Assembly: GCF_011684115.1 (NCBI RefSeq)
Contig: NZ_JAADJV010000004.1
Location: 62,001 to 126,000, forward strand
Direction of reading: 5' to 3'
DNA: 64,000 bases
Source of the DNA: Rahnella aceris
GTDB lineage: Bacteria > Pseudomonadota > Gammaproteobacteria > Enterobacterales > Enterobacteriaceae
Shown here: positions 49,546 to 61,094 of the stretch, in pieces
Numbering within the stretch: position 1 is the stretch's first letter
Layout: each line of letters starts with the position of its first letter
Position numbers and translations under genes: made by a program
Notes under the pieces: generated by a model
What the model was told of the DNA's origin: nothing
The model's input: the letters and a program-made list of their open reading frames with translations, nothing else
The model's database searches: none

Positions 49546-50235
49546 ATGCCCCCCGATTTTGACTGGCAATGCATCGATACTGTTTTACTGGATATGGACG
49601 GCACATTGCTGGATCTGGCTTTTGACAGCCAGTTCTGGTTGCAGGATGTCCCTCTTGCCCTTAGCCAGCAGCGTGCGATCCCGCTTGAAAACGCGCGCCA
49701 GTTAATTCATGACGAATATCTTGCCGTCCAGCACACCATGAACTGGTATTGCTTCGACTACTGGAGTGAAAGGCTGAGTCTGGATATCTACCAGATGACG
49801 ACGAACATCGGCAAAAATGCGCGTCTTCGCGACGACACGCTGCCGTTTCTGGTTCACCTGCGTGAAAGCGGACGACAGACAATTTTGCTCACCAATGCGC
49901 ATCCGCACAGTCTTTCCGTTAAAATTGAACATACCGGATTAGACCAGCACCTTGATTTATTACTTTCCACCCACACATTTGGTTATCCGAAGGAAGATCA
50001 GCGGCTGTGGTCTGCAGTTCAGCAACAAACGGGCTTTAATCCCGACAGGACATTATTTGTCGATGACGGTGAACCGATCCTGAATGCGGCAAAAACCTTC
50101 GGCATCCGCTATTGTCTGGGTATAGAAAATCCGGACTCGACCATGGCAAATAAGTCATTTGAAGGACATCCTTCCATCAATGATTACCGCAGCCTGTTGC
50201 CTGCAATTCACCCCGTAACAGGCCCGGCTAAGTAA
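49546..50235 (+). CDS. yrfG: GMP/IMP 5'-nucleotidase YrfG
   Basis: HAD-family nucleotidase, 229 aa (E. coli 222). The nucleophile motif is LLDMDGTLLDLAFD with D16 and D18; ILLTNAHPHSLSVK is motif II and TLFVDDGEPILNAAKTFG motif IV. GGAG precedes the ATG. The first gene before hslR-hslO, as in E. coli. Confidence 0.94.
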   Translation: MPPDFDWQCIDTVLLDMDGTLLDLAFDSQFWLQDVPLALSQQRAIPLENARQLIHDEYLAVQHTMNWYCFDYWSERLSLDIYQMTTNIGKNARLRDDTLPFLVHLRESGRQTILLTNAHPHSLSVKIEHTGLDQHLDLLLSTHTFGYPKEDQRLWSAVQQQTGFNPDRTLFVDDGEPILNAAKTFGIRYCLGIENPDSTMANKSFEGHPSINDYRSLLPAIHPVTGPAK

Positions 50236-50259
50236 CACCGGTACGCTCAGGGGAAGAAT

Positions 50260-50664
50260 ATGAAAGGTAAAACGGAAGACGACGATAATGCAGTACGCCT
50301 CGATAAATGGTTGTGGGCGGCTCGTTTTTATAAGACCCGCGCGCTGGCACGCGAGATGATTGATGGCGGCAAAGTGCATTACAACGGTCAGCGGGGGAAA
50401 CCCAGCAAGCTGATGGAACTGAATGCCGAAATTACATTGCGTCAGGGAAATGACTCAAAAACGATCATCGTTCTGGGGCTGACCACTCAGCGCCGTAGTG
50501 CAGAAGAAGCACAGAAACTGTATCAGGAAACTGAGGCGAGCATTGCCAGCCGGGAAAAAATCTCCGAAGCACGCAAAATGAACGCGATGCCGCATCCGGA
50601 CAGACGTCCGGACAAAAAGGAACGCCGCAACCTGATCAAATTTAAATATGGCGATTCTGAATAA
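50260..50664 (+). CDS. hslR: Heat shock protein 15 (ribosome-associated)
   Basis: RNA-binding S4-domain protein that recycles stalled 50S subunits carrying nascent chains. 134 aa (E. coli 133). The S4 domain is at residues 11-70 ([20 protein letters not shown]), and the C-terminus is highly basic ([20 protein letters not shown]). Continuous with yrfG and hslO. Confidence 0.96.
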   Translation: MKGKTEDDDNAVRLDKWLWAARFYKTRALAREMIDGGKVHYNGQRGKPSKLMELNAEITLRQGNDSKTIIVLGLTTQRRSAEEAQKLYQETEASIASREKISEARKMNAMPHPDRRPDKKERRNLIKFKYGDSE

Positions 50665-50722
50665 ATCCAAAGTCCTTCCAGGAGGGATGAAGGATTTGAG
50701 TTCGCTAAACAGAGAGAAAATT

Positions 50723-51607
50723 ATGTCTAATCACGACCAACTGCATCGCTACCTGTTCAATCATCACGCCGTTCGCGGTGAACTGGTCTCGCTCAAAGAG
50801 ACTTTCCAGCAGGTTATTGCCGGTCACGACTATCCGGCAGAAGTGCGCAATCTGCTGGGTGAAATGTTGGTGGCGACCAGCCTGCTGACTGCCACCCTGA
50901 AATTTGACGGCGATATTACCGTGCAGTTGCAAGGTGATGGTCCGCTGAAACTGGCCGTGATCAACGGTAACAACAAGCAGGAACTGCGCGGCGTCGCACG
51001 TCTGCAGGGTGACATTACCGAAGGCAGCTCGCTGAAAGAGATGATTGGCAACGGCTACATGGTGATCACGATTTCTCCGACCGTCGGCGAACGCTATCAG
51101 GGCGTCGTGGGGCTGGAAGGCGAAAACCTGGCAGAGTGTCTGGAAAACTACTTCATGCAGTCAGAACAGCTGCCAACCCGCATCTTCATCCGCACGGGTG
51201 AAGTTGAAGGCCAGCCTGCTGCAGGCGGCATGTTGTTGCAGGTTCTGCCAGCGCAAGATACTGATCCGGAAGAGTTCAGCCATCTGGCACAACTGACCAC
51301 CACCATCAAGGCGCAAGAGCTGCTGACCCTGCCTGCCAACGAAGTGCTTTATCGTCTGTATCATCAGGAAGAGGTCACCCTGTATGAACCGCAGAATGTC
51401 TGTTTCCGTTGCACCTGTTCCCGCGAACGTTGTGCAGCAGCGTTGCTGACGCTGCCGGATGAAGATGTGCTCGACATGCTGGAAACTGATGGAAAAATAG
51501 AGATGCACTGCGATTATTGCGGCACGGACTATGAATTTGACGCGATGGATATGGCGACACTGAAAGCTGGCGGCGACGTTCATTCCGGAGATGACCACGT
51601 TCATTGA
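50723..51607 (+). CDS. hslO: Hsp33 redox-regulated holdase
   Basis: Chaperone activated by oxidation and unfolding. The ATG at 50723 ([20 protein letters not shown]) follows AGAGAG and matches the family start, giving 294 aa (E. coli 292); the upstream frame overlaps hslR. The zinc-binding cysteines are CTCSRERC and CDYCG near the C-terminus (CxC and CxxC). Confidence 0.96.
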   Translation: MSNHDQLHRYLFNHHAVRGELVSLKETFQQVIAGHDYPAEVRNLLGEMLVATSLLTATLKFDGDITVQLQGDGPLKLAVINGNNKQELRGVARLQGDITEGSSLKEMIGNGYMVITISPTVGERYQGVVGLEGENLAECLENYFMQSEQLPTRIFIRTGEVEGQPAAGGMLLQVLPAQDTDPEEFSHLAQLTTTIKAQELLTLPANEVLYRLYHQEEVTLYEPQNVCFRCTCSRERCAAALLTLPDEDVLDMLETDGKIEMHCDYCGTDYEFDAMDMATLKAGGDVHSGDDHVH

Positions 51608-51628
51608 TCGTTAACACGCGCAGCCTGA

Positions 51629-51659
51629 GGGACTTTTCACTGAAAAGTCCCTTTTTTAT
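51629..51659 (+). terminator. Terminator after hslO
   Basis: GGGACTTTTCA pairs with TGAAAAGTCCC around a minimal loop, followed by six T. Confidence 0.9.
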
Positions 51660-51834
51660 TGCTATTCCATAACCTCATTTGCACACCTTTCGGGTTTTTC
51701 ATCACAATTCTGGAAAAACATTCACATCTACCGTTATTCTTTGAGAGCTGTCGTGGCACAAAAGCGATATATACCTACAATAGCAACTGATTTATCCCTA
51801 TTTACGGGATTCAAATTCAGCAAGGAGCAGGGAA

Positions 51835-53457
51835 ATGCCTACCACTATCGGGATCACCGCCGAAACACTCTCCCAGTATGGGATCCACCAGAATAGCGAA
51901 ATTGTCTATAACCCTGATTACGAAACTCTTTTTGCAGAAGAGACGGCCCCGGGCCTGGAAGGTTATGAGCGCGGGCAGGTGACAGAGCTCGGTGCAGTGA
52001 ATGTCGATACTGGCATTTTCACCGGCCGCTCGCCGAAAGATAAATACATCGTCCGTGATGACACCACACGCGATACGCTCTGGTGGGCTGATCAGGGCAA
52101 AGGGAAAAATGATAACAAACCGCTGTCGCAGGAAATCTGGACATCACTCAAGGCGCTGGTCAGCAAGCAGCTATCCGGGAAACGTTTGTTTATCGTTGAT
52201 GCCTTCTGCGGTGCCAATGCAGACTCGCGCCTGAAAGTACGCTTTATTACGGAAGTCGCCTGGCAGGCACATTTCGTCAAGAACATGTTCATTCGCCCCG
52301 AAGTCAATGAACTGGAAAATTTCGAGCCTGATTTCATCGTGATGAACGGCGCGAAATGTACCAATCCGGACTGGCAGAAACAGGGCCTGAATTCTGAAAA
52401 CTTCATCGCTTTCAATCTGACCGAGCGTATCCAGCTGATAGGCGGCTCGTGGTACGGCGGCGAAATGAAGAAAGGCATGTTCGCAGTCATGAACTATCTG
52501 CTGCCATTGCAGGGTATCGCCTCAATGCATTGCTCAGCGAACGTCGGCGAAAAAGGCGATGTGGCGGTGTTCTTTGGTCTCTCCGGTACCGGCAAAACCA
52601 CCTTATCCACCGATCCGAAGCGTCAGCTTATCGGTGATGATGAGCACGGCTGGGACGATGACGGCGTCTTTAACTTTGAAGGTGGCTGCTATGCCAAAAC
52701 CATCAAACTGAGCAAAGACGCCGAGCCGGAAATTTTCGGTGCGATAAAACGCGATGCCTTGCTGGAAAACGTGATGGTCAGCGCAGACGGCAAAATCGAC
52801 TTCAATGACGGCAGCAAGACTGAGAATACCCGCGTCTCCTACCCGATTTATCACATTCAAAATATCGTGAAACCGGTATCGAAAGCCGGTCACGCCAGTA
52901 AAGTGATTTTCCTGACAGCCGATGCGTTTGGCGTATTGCCGCCGGTTTCCCGTCTCACAGCCGCGCAAACGCAATACCATTTCCTGTCCGGTTTCACTGC
53001 GAAGCTGGCCGGAACTGAGCGCGGTGTCACTGAACCCACGCCAACCTTTTCTGCCTGCTTTGGTGCGGCGTTCCTGATGCTGCACCCGACGCAATACTCC
53101 GAAGTATTGGTGAAGCGCATGGAAGCTGCAGGCGCTCAGGCCTATCTGGTGAACACTGGCTGGAATGGTACCGGCAAACGTATTTCGCTGAAAAATACCC
53201 GCGCTATTATCGACGCGATCCTCAACGGCACCATTGATGATGCGGAAACCTTCACCTTGCCGCTGTTTAATCTGGCGGTGCCGGTTGAGCTGCCGGGCGT
53301 CGACACGCATATTCTGGATCCGCGCAATACTTACGCCAGCCGTGAACAGTGGCAGGAAAAAGCTGAACATCTGGCACAGTTATTTATCGATAACTTCGAC
53401 AAATACACCGATACCCCGGCTGGCGCCGCACTGGTCAGTGCCGGACCGAAACGCTAA
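51835..53457 (+). CDS. pckA: Phosphoenolpyruvate carboxykinase (ATP)
   Basis: Converts oxaloacetate to phosphoenolpyruvate in gluconeogenesis. 540 aa as in E. coli. Visible sites: [13 protein letters not shown], the metal-binding region [18 protein letters not shown], the P-loop [13 protein letters not shown] and the following [19 protein letters not shown]. It has its own terminator before the antitoxin gene. Confidence 0.98.
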   Translation: MPTTIGITAETLSQYGIHQNSEIVYNPDYETLFAEETAPGLEGYERGQVTELGAVNVDTGIFTGRSPKDKYIVRDDTTRDTLWWADQGKGKNDNKPLSQEIWTSLKALVSKQLSGKRLFIVDAFCGANADSRLKVRFITEVAWQAHFVKNMFIRPEVNELENFEPDFIVMNGAKCTNPDWQKQGLNSENFIAFNLTERIQLIGGSWYGGEMKKGMFAVMNYLLPLQGIASMHCSANVGEKGDVAVFFGLSGTGKTTLSTDPKRQLIGDDEHGWDDDGVFNFEGGCYAKTIKLSKDAEPEIFGAIKRDALLENVMVSADGKIDFNDGSKTENTRVSYPIYHIQNIVKPVSKAGHASKVIFLTADAFGVLPPVSRLTAAQTQYHFLSGFTAKLAGTERGVTEPTPTFSACFGAAFLMLHPTQYSEVLVKRMEAAGAQAYLVNTGWNGTGKRISLKNTRAIIDAILNGTIDDAETFTLPLFNLAVPVELPGVDTHILDPRNTYASREQWQEKAEHLAQLFIDNFDKYTDTPAGAALVSAGPKR

Positions 53458-53478
53458 TCTGCTGGCAAACTCTTATCA

Positions 53479-53502
53479 GGCGCGGGCTTCCGCGCCTTTT
53501 TT
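53479..53502 (+). terminator. Terminator after pckA
   Basis: GGCGCGG / CCGCGCC stem with GCTT loop and six T. Confidence 0.9.
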
Positions 53503-53560
53503 ATTGCAACCAGCCCAGCGGCATTTCAGAATGACAGCATTGCTGTCAGAGGAGCCTGAT

Positions 53561-53773
53561 ATGGCGACGATTACCGTTCGTAATCTGGATGATGATGTGA
53601 AGGAATTACTGCGCATTGCGGCGGCCAGAAAAGGCCATTCGATGGAAGAAGAAGCACGTTTGATACTAAAACAGGCGCTGACCACTACTGTGCCTGATTT
53701 TGGTCTGGGCAGTCAGCTGCGCCAGCGCTTTTCTTCCCTGAGCGTGGAACATCTGGAACTGCCACCGAAATGA
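53561..53773 (+). CDS. FitA/VapB-like ribbon-helix-helix antitoxin
   Basis: A 70-aa protein: an N-terminal ribbon-helix-helix DNA-binding part (MATITVRNLDDDVKELLRI, then ARKGHSMEEEARLILKQAL) and a C-terminal tail likely to cover the toxin (RQRFSSLSVEHLELPPK). GGAG lies seven nt before the ATG at 53561; the longer frame reads back into pckA. The stop overlaps the next start by 4 nt (ATGA), typical of toxin-antitoxin pairs. Confidence 0.88.
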   Translation: MATITVRNLDDDVKELLRIAAARKGHSMEEEARLILKQALTTTVPDFGLGSQLRQRFSSLSVEHLELPPK

Positions 53774-54249
53774 TCATCCTCAATACTGCCGTCATCCTTG
53801 AGATGATTAGCCCCTTCCCGCAAAAGAACGTGCTGCAATGGCTGGACGCGCAGGACGCCACACAACTGTATCTGACCAGCCTGAGCGTCGCGGCACTTTT
53901 CAGCTGGGCGGATAGTCTGCCGGAGAATCAGCCGAAAGCCGCGCTTTCGGACGCTTTGCTGGAGATGATGAACCAGGATTTCGCGGGCAGGCTGTTGCCG
54001 TTTGATGCGGCCAGCGCGCTGTATTACCCGCGTGTGATGGCCTTATCGAAGGCGGCCAATATTGAGATGGCGGAGCGTGATATGCAGCTCGCGGCAATCT
54101 GCCTGAACCATCAGGCGGGGCTTGCCACGGATCACGCAGAAGTGTTTGCCCACACGGGCGTGGTGTTAGTTAATCCATGGGATACGGCGGAAACACCACG
54201 ATGGCGGGAAGAAGCGGCAGAGTATTATGTGATGAGCAGGAAGAATTAA
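53770..54249 (+). CDS. PIN-domain VapC/FitB-like toxin with degraded active site
   Basis: A 159-aa PIN-domain protein coupled to the antitoxin. The usual start (I)ILDTNVxSE reads MIILNTAVILEM, so the first catalytic aspartate is asparagine. The second acidic position, usually in a TxxEL segment, reads TSLSVAALFSW with no glutamate. The later LPFDAASA and AERDMQLAAICLNHQAGLAT segments still fit. Two of the four metal ligands therefore appear lost, and nuclease activity is doubtful. Full length and overlap with the antitoxin gene argue against simple random decay. Confidence 0.82.
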   Translation: MIILNTAVILEMISPFPQKNVLQWLDAQDATQLYLTSLSVAALFSWADSLPENQPKAALSDALLEMMNQDFAGRLLPFDAASALYYPRVMALSKAANIEMAERDMQLAAICLNHQAGLATDHAEVFAHTGVVLVNPWDTAETPRWREEAAEYYVMSRKN

Positions 54250-54296
54250 GCCAGCGGCTGGGCTGCTGTTAAACCGTGGGTTGCCACCCACACTGG

Positions 54297-54330
54297 CCTT
54301 AAAGGTGGCTTATCGCCACCCCCCTTAAGG
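54297..54330. repeat. Nested hairpin in the vapC-like/envZ gap
   Basis: Outer CCTTAA / TTAAGG (54297-54302 with 54325-54330) encloses GGTGGC / GCCACC (54304-54309 with 54315-54320). A further hairpin GTGGGT / ACCCAC lies at 54276-54291. This gene-free gap between convergent genes is unusually structured. Confidence 0.6.
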
Positions 54331-54347
54331 AATCCCGGGCTCTATTG

Positions 54348-54422
54348 CGCGCTCCGCGCTGGCTATGTTTCAGCTGCCGCAGCGCGATAAGTGATCGCCG
54401 AAATTGAGAAACCGAAACTTTC
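54348..54422. repeat. Second copy of modules from the 17-kb inverted repeat
   Basis: Carries CGCTCCGC...GCTGGCTATGTTTCAGC in the same orientation as 17212-17240 with a small gap, and 21 nt at 54402-54422 that are the exact reverse complement of 17104-17124 (ending GAGAAACCGAAACTTTC). It again sits between convergent genes, here the PIN gene and envZ. Confidence 0.75.
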
Positions 54423-54436
54423 ACCTGTCTGAATAA

Positions 54437-54461
54437 AAGGGATCATTAAGGCTCCCCTTAA
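54437..54461 (-). terminator. Possible envZ terminator
   Basis: Minus-strand TTAAGG / CCTTAA hairpin with a GGAG loop directly after the envZ stop, followed shortly by TTTTATT. Confidence 0.5.
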
Positions 54462-56539
<2,078 letters not shown>

Positions 56540-57128
56540 TTAAATCTCCCAAAGGCGTGAATGCCTCAAGCTTGTATTGTTAGAAAAGTCAGCCAAAACA
56601 GACAGCGTTTAATGGTATATATTCTAGTCGAAATTGTAACAATGATTATGGATTTCCTAATTTATCAACAATATCAGAGGAGTCTTCTGCAAGCGAAGGT
56701 TGGTTTGTTACGGGGTGTCCCGCTCTGCAAACCTGCTCATCCGTTTTTCTGGTCATTATCTGAGCATTTCTACCGAAAGTATCAGGAAAATGATCATCTC
56801 AATGTGCCCGTGGGGATAAAAGTTTGGTGATTTTACTTATTCGTTTGATTAATAATAAAGTGATAAGGATAATATTTTATTTGAGAAATAGATCATTTAC
56901 CCACCAACTGATCATTTGAATGAATTAACCAAACCATAAAGATCATAGACAGTGATATTTCAGATTAAAAACTCATTATCATTTAATTAGACAGGATGCC
57001 ACCGACTATTCAATGTATAGAACACTTGATAGAATCCGGCGTCTGAAGGTGATGAATTCACTTTATTTAATCCGATAAAGTCATCTTTAGATTAACCACT
57101 AATTTTTATTTCTGAATGGACGCAAAAA
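56540..57128. promoter_or_regulatory. AT-rich ompR/fimbrial regulatory region
   Basis: 589 nt between divergent ompR and the pilin gene. The right half is strongly AT-rich. GATC sites occur at 56792, 56891, 56910 and 56941; each reads GATCAT, and two are direct repeats of GATCATTT 19 nt apart. Such clusters occur in Dam/Lrp-switched fimbrial promoters, but no Lrp site or promoter could be fixed by eye. An 89-codon frame at 56561-56830 is not called. Confidence 0.45.
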
Positions 57129-57677
57129 ATGAAAACCAAGTTCAAGCTCTTAGCGGGTGGGATATTTTTGGCTATGGCTGCAAATAGCTATGCGATCGAT
57201 GGCGCTATTAATTTTACGGGTGCGATTGTTGAAGAGGCCTGTGAAATCAATGGGGGTGAAGAGCTCAATATACCTTTAGGGACTTATTCAGCAGCTCAAT
57301 TCCAGGAAATTGGTGATCTCTCTCCGAAGATCCCTTTTACCCTGCCACTTGATAACTGTCCTGTCGTTACTGAAAGTAATCCTACCCCTCACTTCCGGAT
57401 ATGGCTGGAGTCAGATACCGTTGCTGATACCACTGATTTGATTGCACTTGGCAATGATTACGGTGATGAAATGGCGGATGGTGTCGGCATCAGAATCGAA
57501 GATGCAGAAACCAACGAGATAATGAAAATCAACGGATTACCTGACATCATCTATCCAATCCCCGGAAAGGTTATGAATGTCAACCTTCTCGCATACTATG
57601 AGTCGTTTAAATTGCCTGGCGATATCACTGCCGGTGCGGCAGACGCGCGCGTGAAAGTCACTCTCGATTACAGATAA
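57129..57677 (+). CDS. Fimbrial major subunit (chaperone-usher pilin)
   Basis: A 182-aa pilin. Signal peptide MKTKFKLLAGGIFLAMAANS with cleavage after SYA; then the mature N-terminal strand with INFTGAIVEEACEIN, the disulfide cysteine pair (EEAC and DNCPV), and the alternating C-terminal strand ARVKVTLDYR with penultimate tyrosine recognised by chaperones. First gene of a pilin-chaperone-usher-adhesin operon. Similarity to a named fimbria is too low for me to give a symbol. Confidence 0.88.
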   Translation: MKTKFKLLAGGIFLAMAANSYAIDGAINFTGAIVEEACEINGGEELNIPLGTYSAAQFQEIGDLSPKIPFTLPLDNCPVVTESNPTPHFRIWLESDTVADTTDLIALGNDYGDEMADGVGIRIEDAETNEIMKINGLPDIIYPIPGKVMNVNLLAYYESFKLPGDITAGAADARVKVTLDYR

Positions 57678-57782
57678 GTACTTTGAGCCTTGCCCTGTAA
57701 AAAATTAATTCTACAGGGCATTTCTTATACGTTTATTCAATTACCGCATGGATATATTGCTACTGTAAGGATTCATATTCGA

Positions 57783-58469
57783 ATGGGTAAGTCAAAAATA
57801 TTAACATTACTTTTCATTATAACCTCAGTAGTTACATCACAAATAACCTATGCCGGCGGAATTATTGTCGGACGGACACGCGTTATTTATGATGCAGATA
57901 AAAGGGAAGCTACCCTTTCCGTTAAAAATAATGCCGATAACAATCCTTTCCTCATACAATCGTGGGTTGATGCGGGGGGAGAAAAAACACGCGGTCCTTT
58001 TATTATCACCCCGCCACTATTTCGACTGAATGCTCAACAGGAAAGTAACCTGCGCATTTCCTATAACGGCAGCGTCCTCCCGACAGACAGAGAGTCCGTT
58101 TTCTATATCAATGTTAAAGCGATACCTTCAACGCCAAAAAATACAAAAAACGAACTTAAACTGGTGGTCAATACGCGGATAAAGCTCTTTTACCGGCCAA
58201 CAAAACTGCCCGGAAAATCGTTTGAAGCACCGAAGGCGCTCACTTTCTCCAGAAATAACGGTCATCTCGTTATCAAGAATCAGAGCCCTTATCACGTTGT
58301 TTTCAGTTCACTCAGCATTGGCTCAACTTTTTTAAAAGAGGTGGCCATGATTGCGCCATTGAGCGAGCTGGATGTCATTCTTCCCGCGAAAATCTCAGGC
58401 AACAGTGTGAAATGGGAAGCGATAAATGACTATGGCGGCACGACAGAACGATATGAGCAACCTCTGTAA
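57783..58469 (+). CDS. Periplasmic fimbrial chaperone
   Basis: A 228-aa PapD-like chaperone. The ATG at 57783 begins a signal peptide (MGKSKILTLLFIITSVVTSQ, cleavage near TYA); the longer frame adds 31 residues without signal character. The family strand is TRVIYDADKREATLSVKNN, the subunit-anchoring region reads RISYNGSVLPTDRESVFYIN, and NTRIKLFYRPTKLPG completes the signature. It has a short F1-G1 region, as in rod-type (FGS) systems. Confidence 0.92.
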   Translation: MGKSKILTLLFIITSVVTSQITYAGGIIVGRTRVIYDADKREATLSVKNNADNNPFLIQSWVDAGGEKTRGPFIITPPLFRLNAQQESNLRISYNGSVLPTDRESVFYINVKAIPSTPKNTKNELKLVVNTRIKLFYRPTKLPGKSFEAPKALTFSRNNGHLVIKNQSPYHVVFSSLSIGSTFLKEVAMIAPLSELDVILPAKISGNSVKWEAINDYGGTTERYEQPL

Positions 58470-58541
58470 CCGGACCAATAAAGCCACGCCATAACTCACA
58501 GCAATCGCCTAATTACGGCAACTCAGAAGCACGAGAAAACT

Positions 58542-61085
58542 ATGCTCACGGATGAAAAATTTTTACAGAAGAGCTTGTCTGGAGACATTAAAAAGACCTC
58601 CGCGCCGCTCGTGCTAAAACTGGGTGGCCTGCTGGCCAGTACGGCTTTGGGATTACTCGCCGCTCACCCGGCCCGTTCAGAAAATGTCTATTTCGATCCT
58701 CAGTTCATCGAGCGTCAAGCCGGTGATGTTGGGGATGTCGACCTCTCGTTGTTCCAGAGTAATGACCAGGCACAGTTACCAGGTAACTATGACACTGCAT
58801 TGTATGTGAATAAAAAATTAAAAATACGTCATTCAATCAGCTACTTGTCCAAACCAGACGGCACGCTTGAGCCACAGATCACGCCTGATATATTGCGGTT
58901 ACTGGGCGTCAATGTTGATGCGTTTCCGGCGTTAAAAAATCATCAGCCGGACGCACCTTTGGGTTCGCTTGCACAATATATCCCTGCTGCAGACGTCAAA
59001 TTTGATTTCTACCTCATGCAGCTTAATTTCAGCATTCCGCAGGCAGCGATCCTTCAAAAAGCTGAAGACTATATTGATCCGGAAAAATGGGATGACGGCG
59101 CACCTGTACTTTTCTCAAATTATTCCTATTCAGGCGGCCAGAGGAGTTACCGAAATGGCAGTGATGATTCCAGCCAATACCTGAATCTGCAAAATGGCTT
59201 CAACGTAGGCCCGTGGCGCTTACGTAATTATACGACTTACAGCAACAGCGGAGGTGAGAAGCGTTGGGATACGATCTCAACCTACGCCGAACGGGATATC
59301 AAAACCTTAAAATCAAAATTCCAAATCGGTGAAAACTCGACCTCCGGAGAAATCCTCAGCAGTGTCCCGTTCTCCGGGGTTCAGCTTTTTTCTGACGATA
59401 ATATGCTGCCAAACAGCCAGCGCGGTTTCGCACCCACCATCCGGGGTATTGCAAACTCAAATGCAGAAGTCACTATCCGGCAAAATGATCACATTATTTA
59501 TCAGTCTTTTGTCCCTCCGGGTGCCTTTGAGATTAACGATCTTTATCCCTCATCCTACAGCGGAAATCTTGAGATAACGGTGAAAGAAGCTGACGGGACT
59601 GAACGCCGGTTTAATCAGCCTTTTTCAGCGATTCCCATCATGCAACGCCCTGGTCGTTTGAAATACAGCGCAACTGCGGGGACTTATCGCGCGACAGATA
59701 ACAATGAGAAAGAGCCAACCTTTGCTCAAGGTACGGCTATCTATGGTCTTTCAAACACCATTACGTCCTACGGTGGCTCTGTGGTATCTGAAGATTACCT
59801 CTCAGGACTCATCGGTATTGGTTATAACCTCCGGTGGCTGGGCGGCATTTCGGCTGATGTTACCCATGCCCGTTCCACACTGGACAATAATCAAACCACC
59901 TCAGGTCAGTCATATCGCGTCCAGTATTCGAAAAATATTGAAATGACCGACACAGATTTCAGTCTGGCAAGCTATCGGTACTCAAGTGCGGGATATTACG
60001 ACTTCGATGAGTCTACACAATATCTTGATGGCGACAATGCTCCGGAACTTGATTATCACAAACGCAGTAAAATCCAGTTCAATATCAATCAGACATTGTG
60101 GCAAGGCGCGAGCCTGTATCTGTCAGGATACAAACAGGACTACTGGAACAACAGCGGCAAGGAGAAGAATCTCTCACTGGGCTTAAACAACAGTCTGTTT
60201 GGTATCAGCTATAACCTGAGCTATTCCTACAGCCAGTTACAGGATCAGGATAACGATCAACAGATATCCCTGAACGTCCGTATTCCGCTCAGCCGTTGGT
60301 TGCCACAAAGCTGGGGGACATACAATGTCTCTCACCAGAAAGGCGAAGGGACACGGCATCAGGTTGGATTAAGCGGAACCGCGCTTGACGATCGTCGCCT
60401 GAGCTATTCAGTTCAGCAAAGTTATACCGATCATAACAGTGAAAGCGGCAGCAACCTTTACTCTTCTTACCGCTCCTCCTTTGGCAATCTCAATGCAGGT
60501 TACAATTACAGCAGGGATTCTCAGCAACTCAGCTACGGCATTGCCGGCGGGATCGTGGCGCATTCCCGGGGTGCCACTTTGTCTCAACCTCTCGGTGATT
60601 CCTTTGCATTGATTGATACCAATGGAGCCAGTGGGGCACGTCTGCAAAATCTTCCTGGCGTCAGAACAGACTGGCGTGGTTTTGCTGTCGTCCCGTATCT
60701 GACTGCGTATAACGAAAACCGTATCGCCATGGACACCACCACCCTGCCTGACGACGTAGATATCGAAAATACCTCAGCCATTGTGATCCCGAATTCCGGC
60801 GCCATGGTGACGGCACATTTTGATGCCCGAGTGGGGGCCAGAGTTTTGGTGACACTTGTCAGACCAAACGGGGCCACAGTCCCGTTTGGTGCCGTGGCGG
60901 CCACTGATAAACAAAGCAATATCGTGGATGAGGGCGGCGTCGTTTATCTGTCAGGTATCCCGTTAGAAAAACCCGTTTTACTTCATGTCAAATGGGGGAA
61001 TAACGCATCTCAGCAATGTCAGGCTCAACTCAACATTTCTGCCTCAACCTCTCAGGTGAATTCGCTGAAGGCTCAGTGTATTTAA
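58542..61085 (+). CDS. Outer-membrane fimbrial usher
   Basis: An 847-aa FimD/PapC-family usher. An extended signal region ends near HPARSENVYFDPQFIERQAG, where the N-terminal chaperone-binding domain starts. The plug-domain and barrel region contains LPNSQRGFAPTIRGIA, FVPPGAFEINDLYPSSYSG and GNLEITVKEADGTERRF, all usher hallmarks. The C-terminal domain ends QLNISASTSQVNSLKAQCI with the conserved cysteine pair. Separated from the adhesin gene by 9 nt. Confidence 0.95.
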   Translation: MLTDEKFLQKSLSGDIKKTSAPLVLKLGGLLASTALGLLAAHPARSENVYFDPQFIERQAGDVGDVDLSLFQSNDQAQLPGNYDTALYVNKKLKIRHSISYLSKPDGTLEPQITPDILRLLGVNVDAFPALKNHQPDAPLGSLAQYIPAADVKFDFYLMQLNFSIPQAAILQKAEDYIDPEKWDDGAPVLFSNYSYSGGQRSYRNGSDDSSQYLNLQNGFNVGPWRLRNYTTYSNSGGEKRWDTISTYAERDIKTLKSKFQIGENSTSGEILSSVPFSGVQLFSDDNMLPNSQRGFAPTIRGIANSNAEVTIRQNDHIIYQSFVPPGAFEINDLYPSSYSGNLEITVKEADGTERRFNQPFSAIPIMQRPGRLKYSATAGTYRATDNNEKEPTFAQGTAIYGLSNTITSYGGSVVSEDYLSGLIGIGYNLRWLGGISADVTHARSTLDNNQTTSGQSYRVQYSKNIEMTDTDFSLASYRYSSAGYYDFDESTQYLDGDNAPELDYHKRSKIQFNINQTLWQGASLYLSGYKQDYWNNSGKEKNLSLGLNNSLFGISYNLSYSYSQLQDQDNDQQISLNVRIPLSRWLPQSWGTYNVSHQKGEGTRHQVGLSGTALDDRRLSYSVQQSYTDHNSESGSNLYSSYRSSFGNLNAGYNYSRDSQQLSYGIAGGIVAHSRGATLSQPLGDSFALIDTNGASGARLQNLPGVRTDWRGFAVVPYLTAYNENRIAMDTTTLPDDVDIENTSAIVIPNSGAMVTAHFDARVGARVLVTLVRPNGATVPFGAVAATDKQSNIVDEGGVVYLSGIPLEKPVLLHVKWGNNASQQCQAQLNISASTSQVNSLKAQCI

Positions 61086-61094
61086 GGATAATTC

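Noticed and set aside
49442..49705. 87-codon frame overlapping yrfG start
   Set aside because: Reads through the yrfG coding region in another frame without a ribosome site.
56561..56830. 89-codon frame upstream of ompR
   Set aside because: No ribosome site, no recognisable family, and it overlaps the expected ompR promoter.
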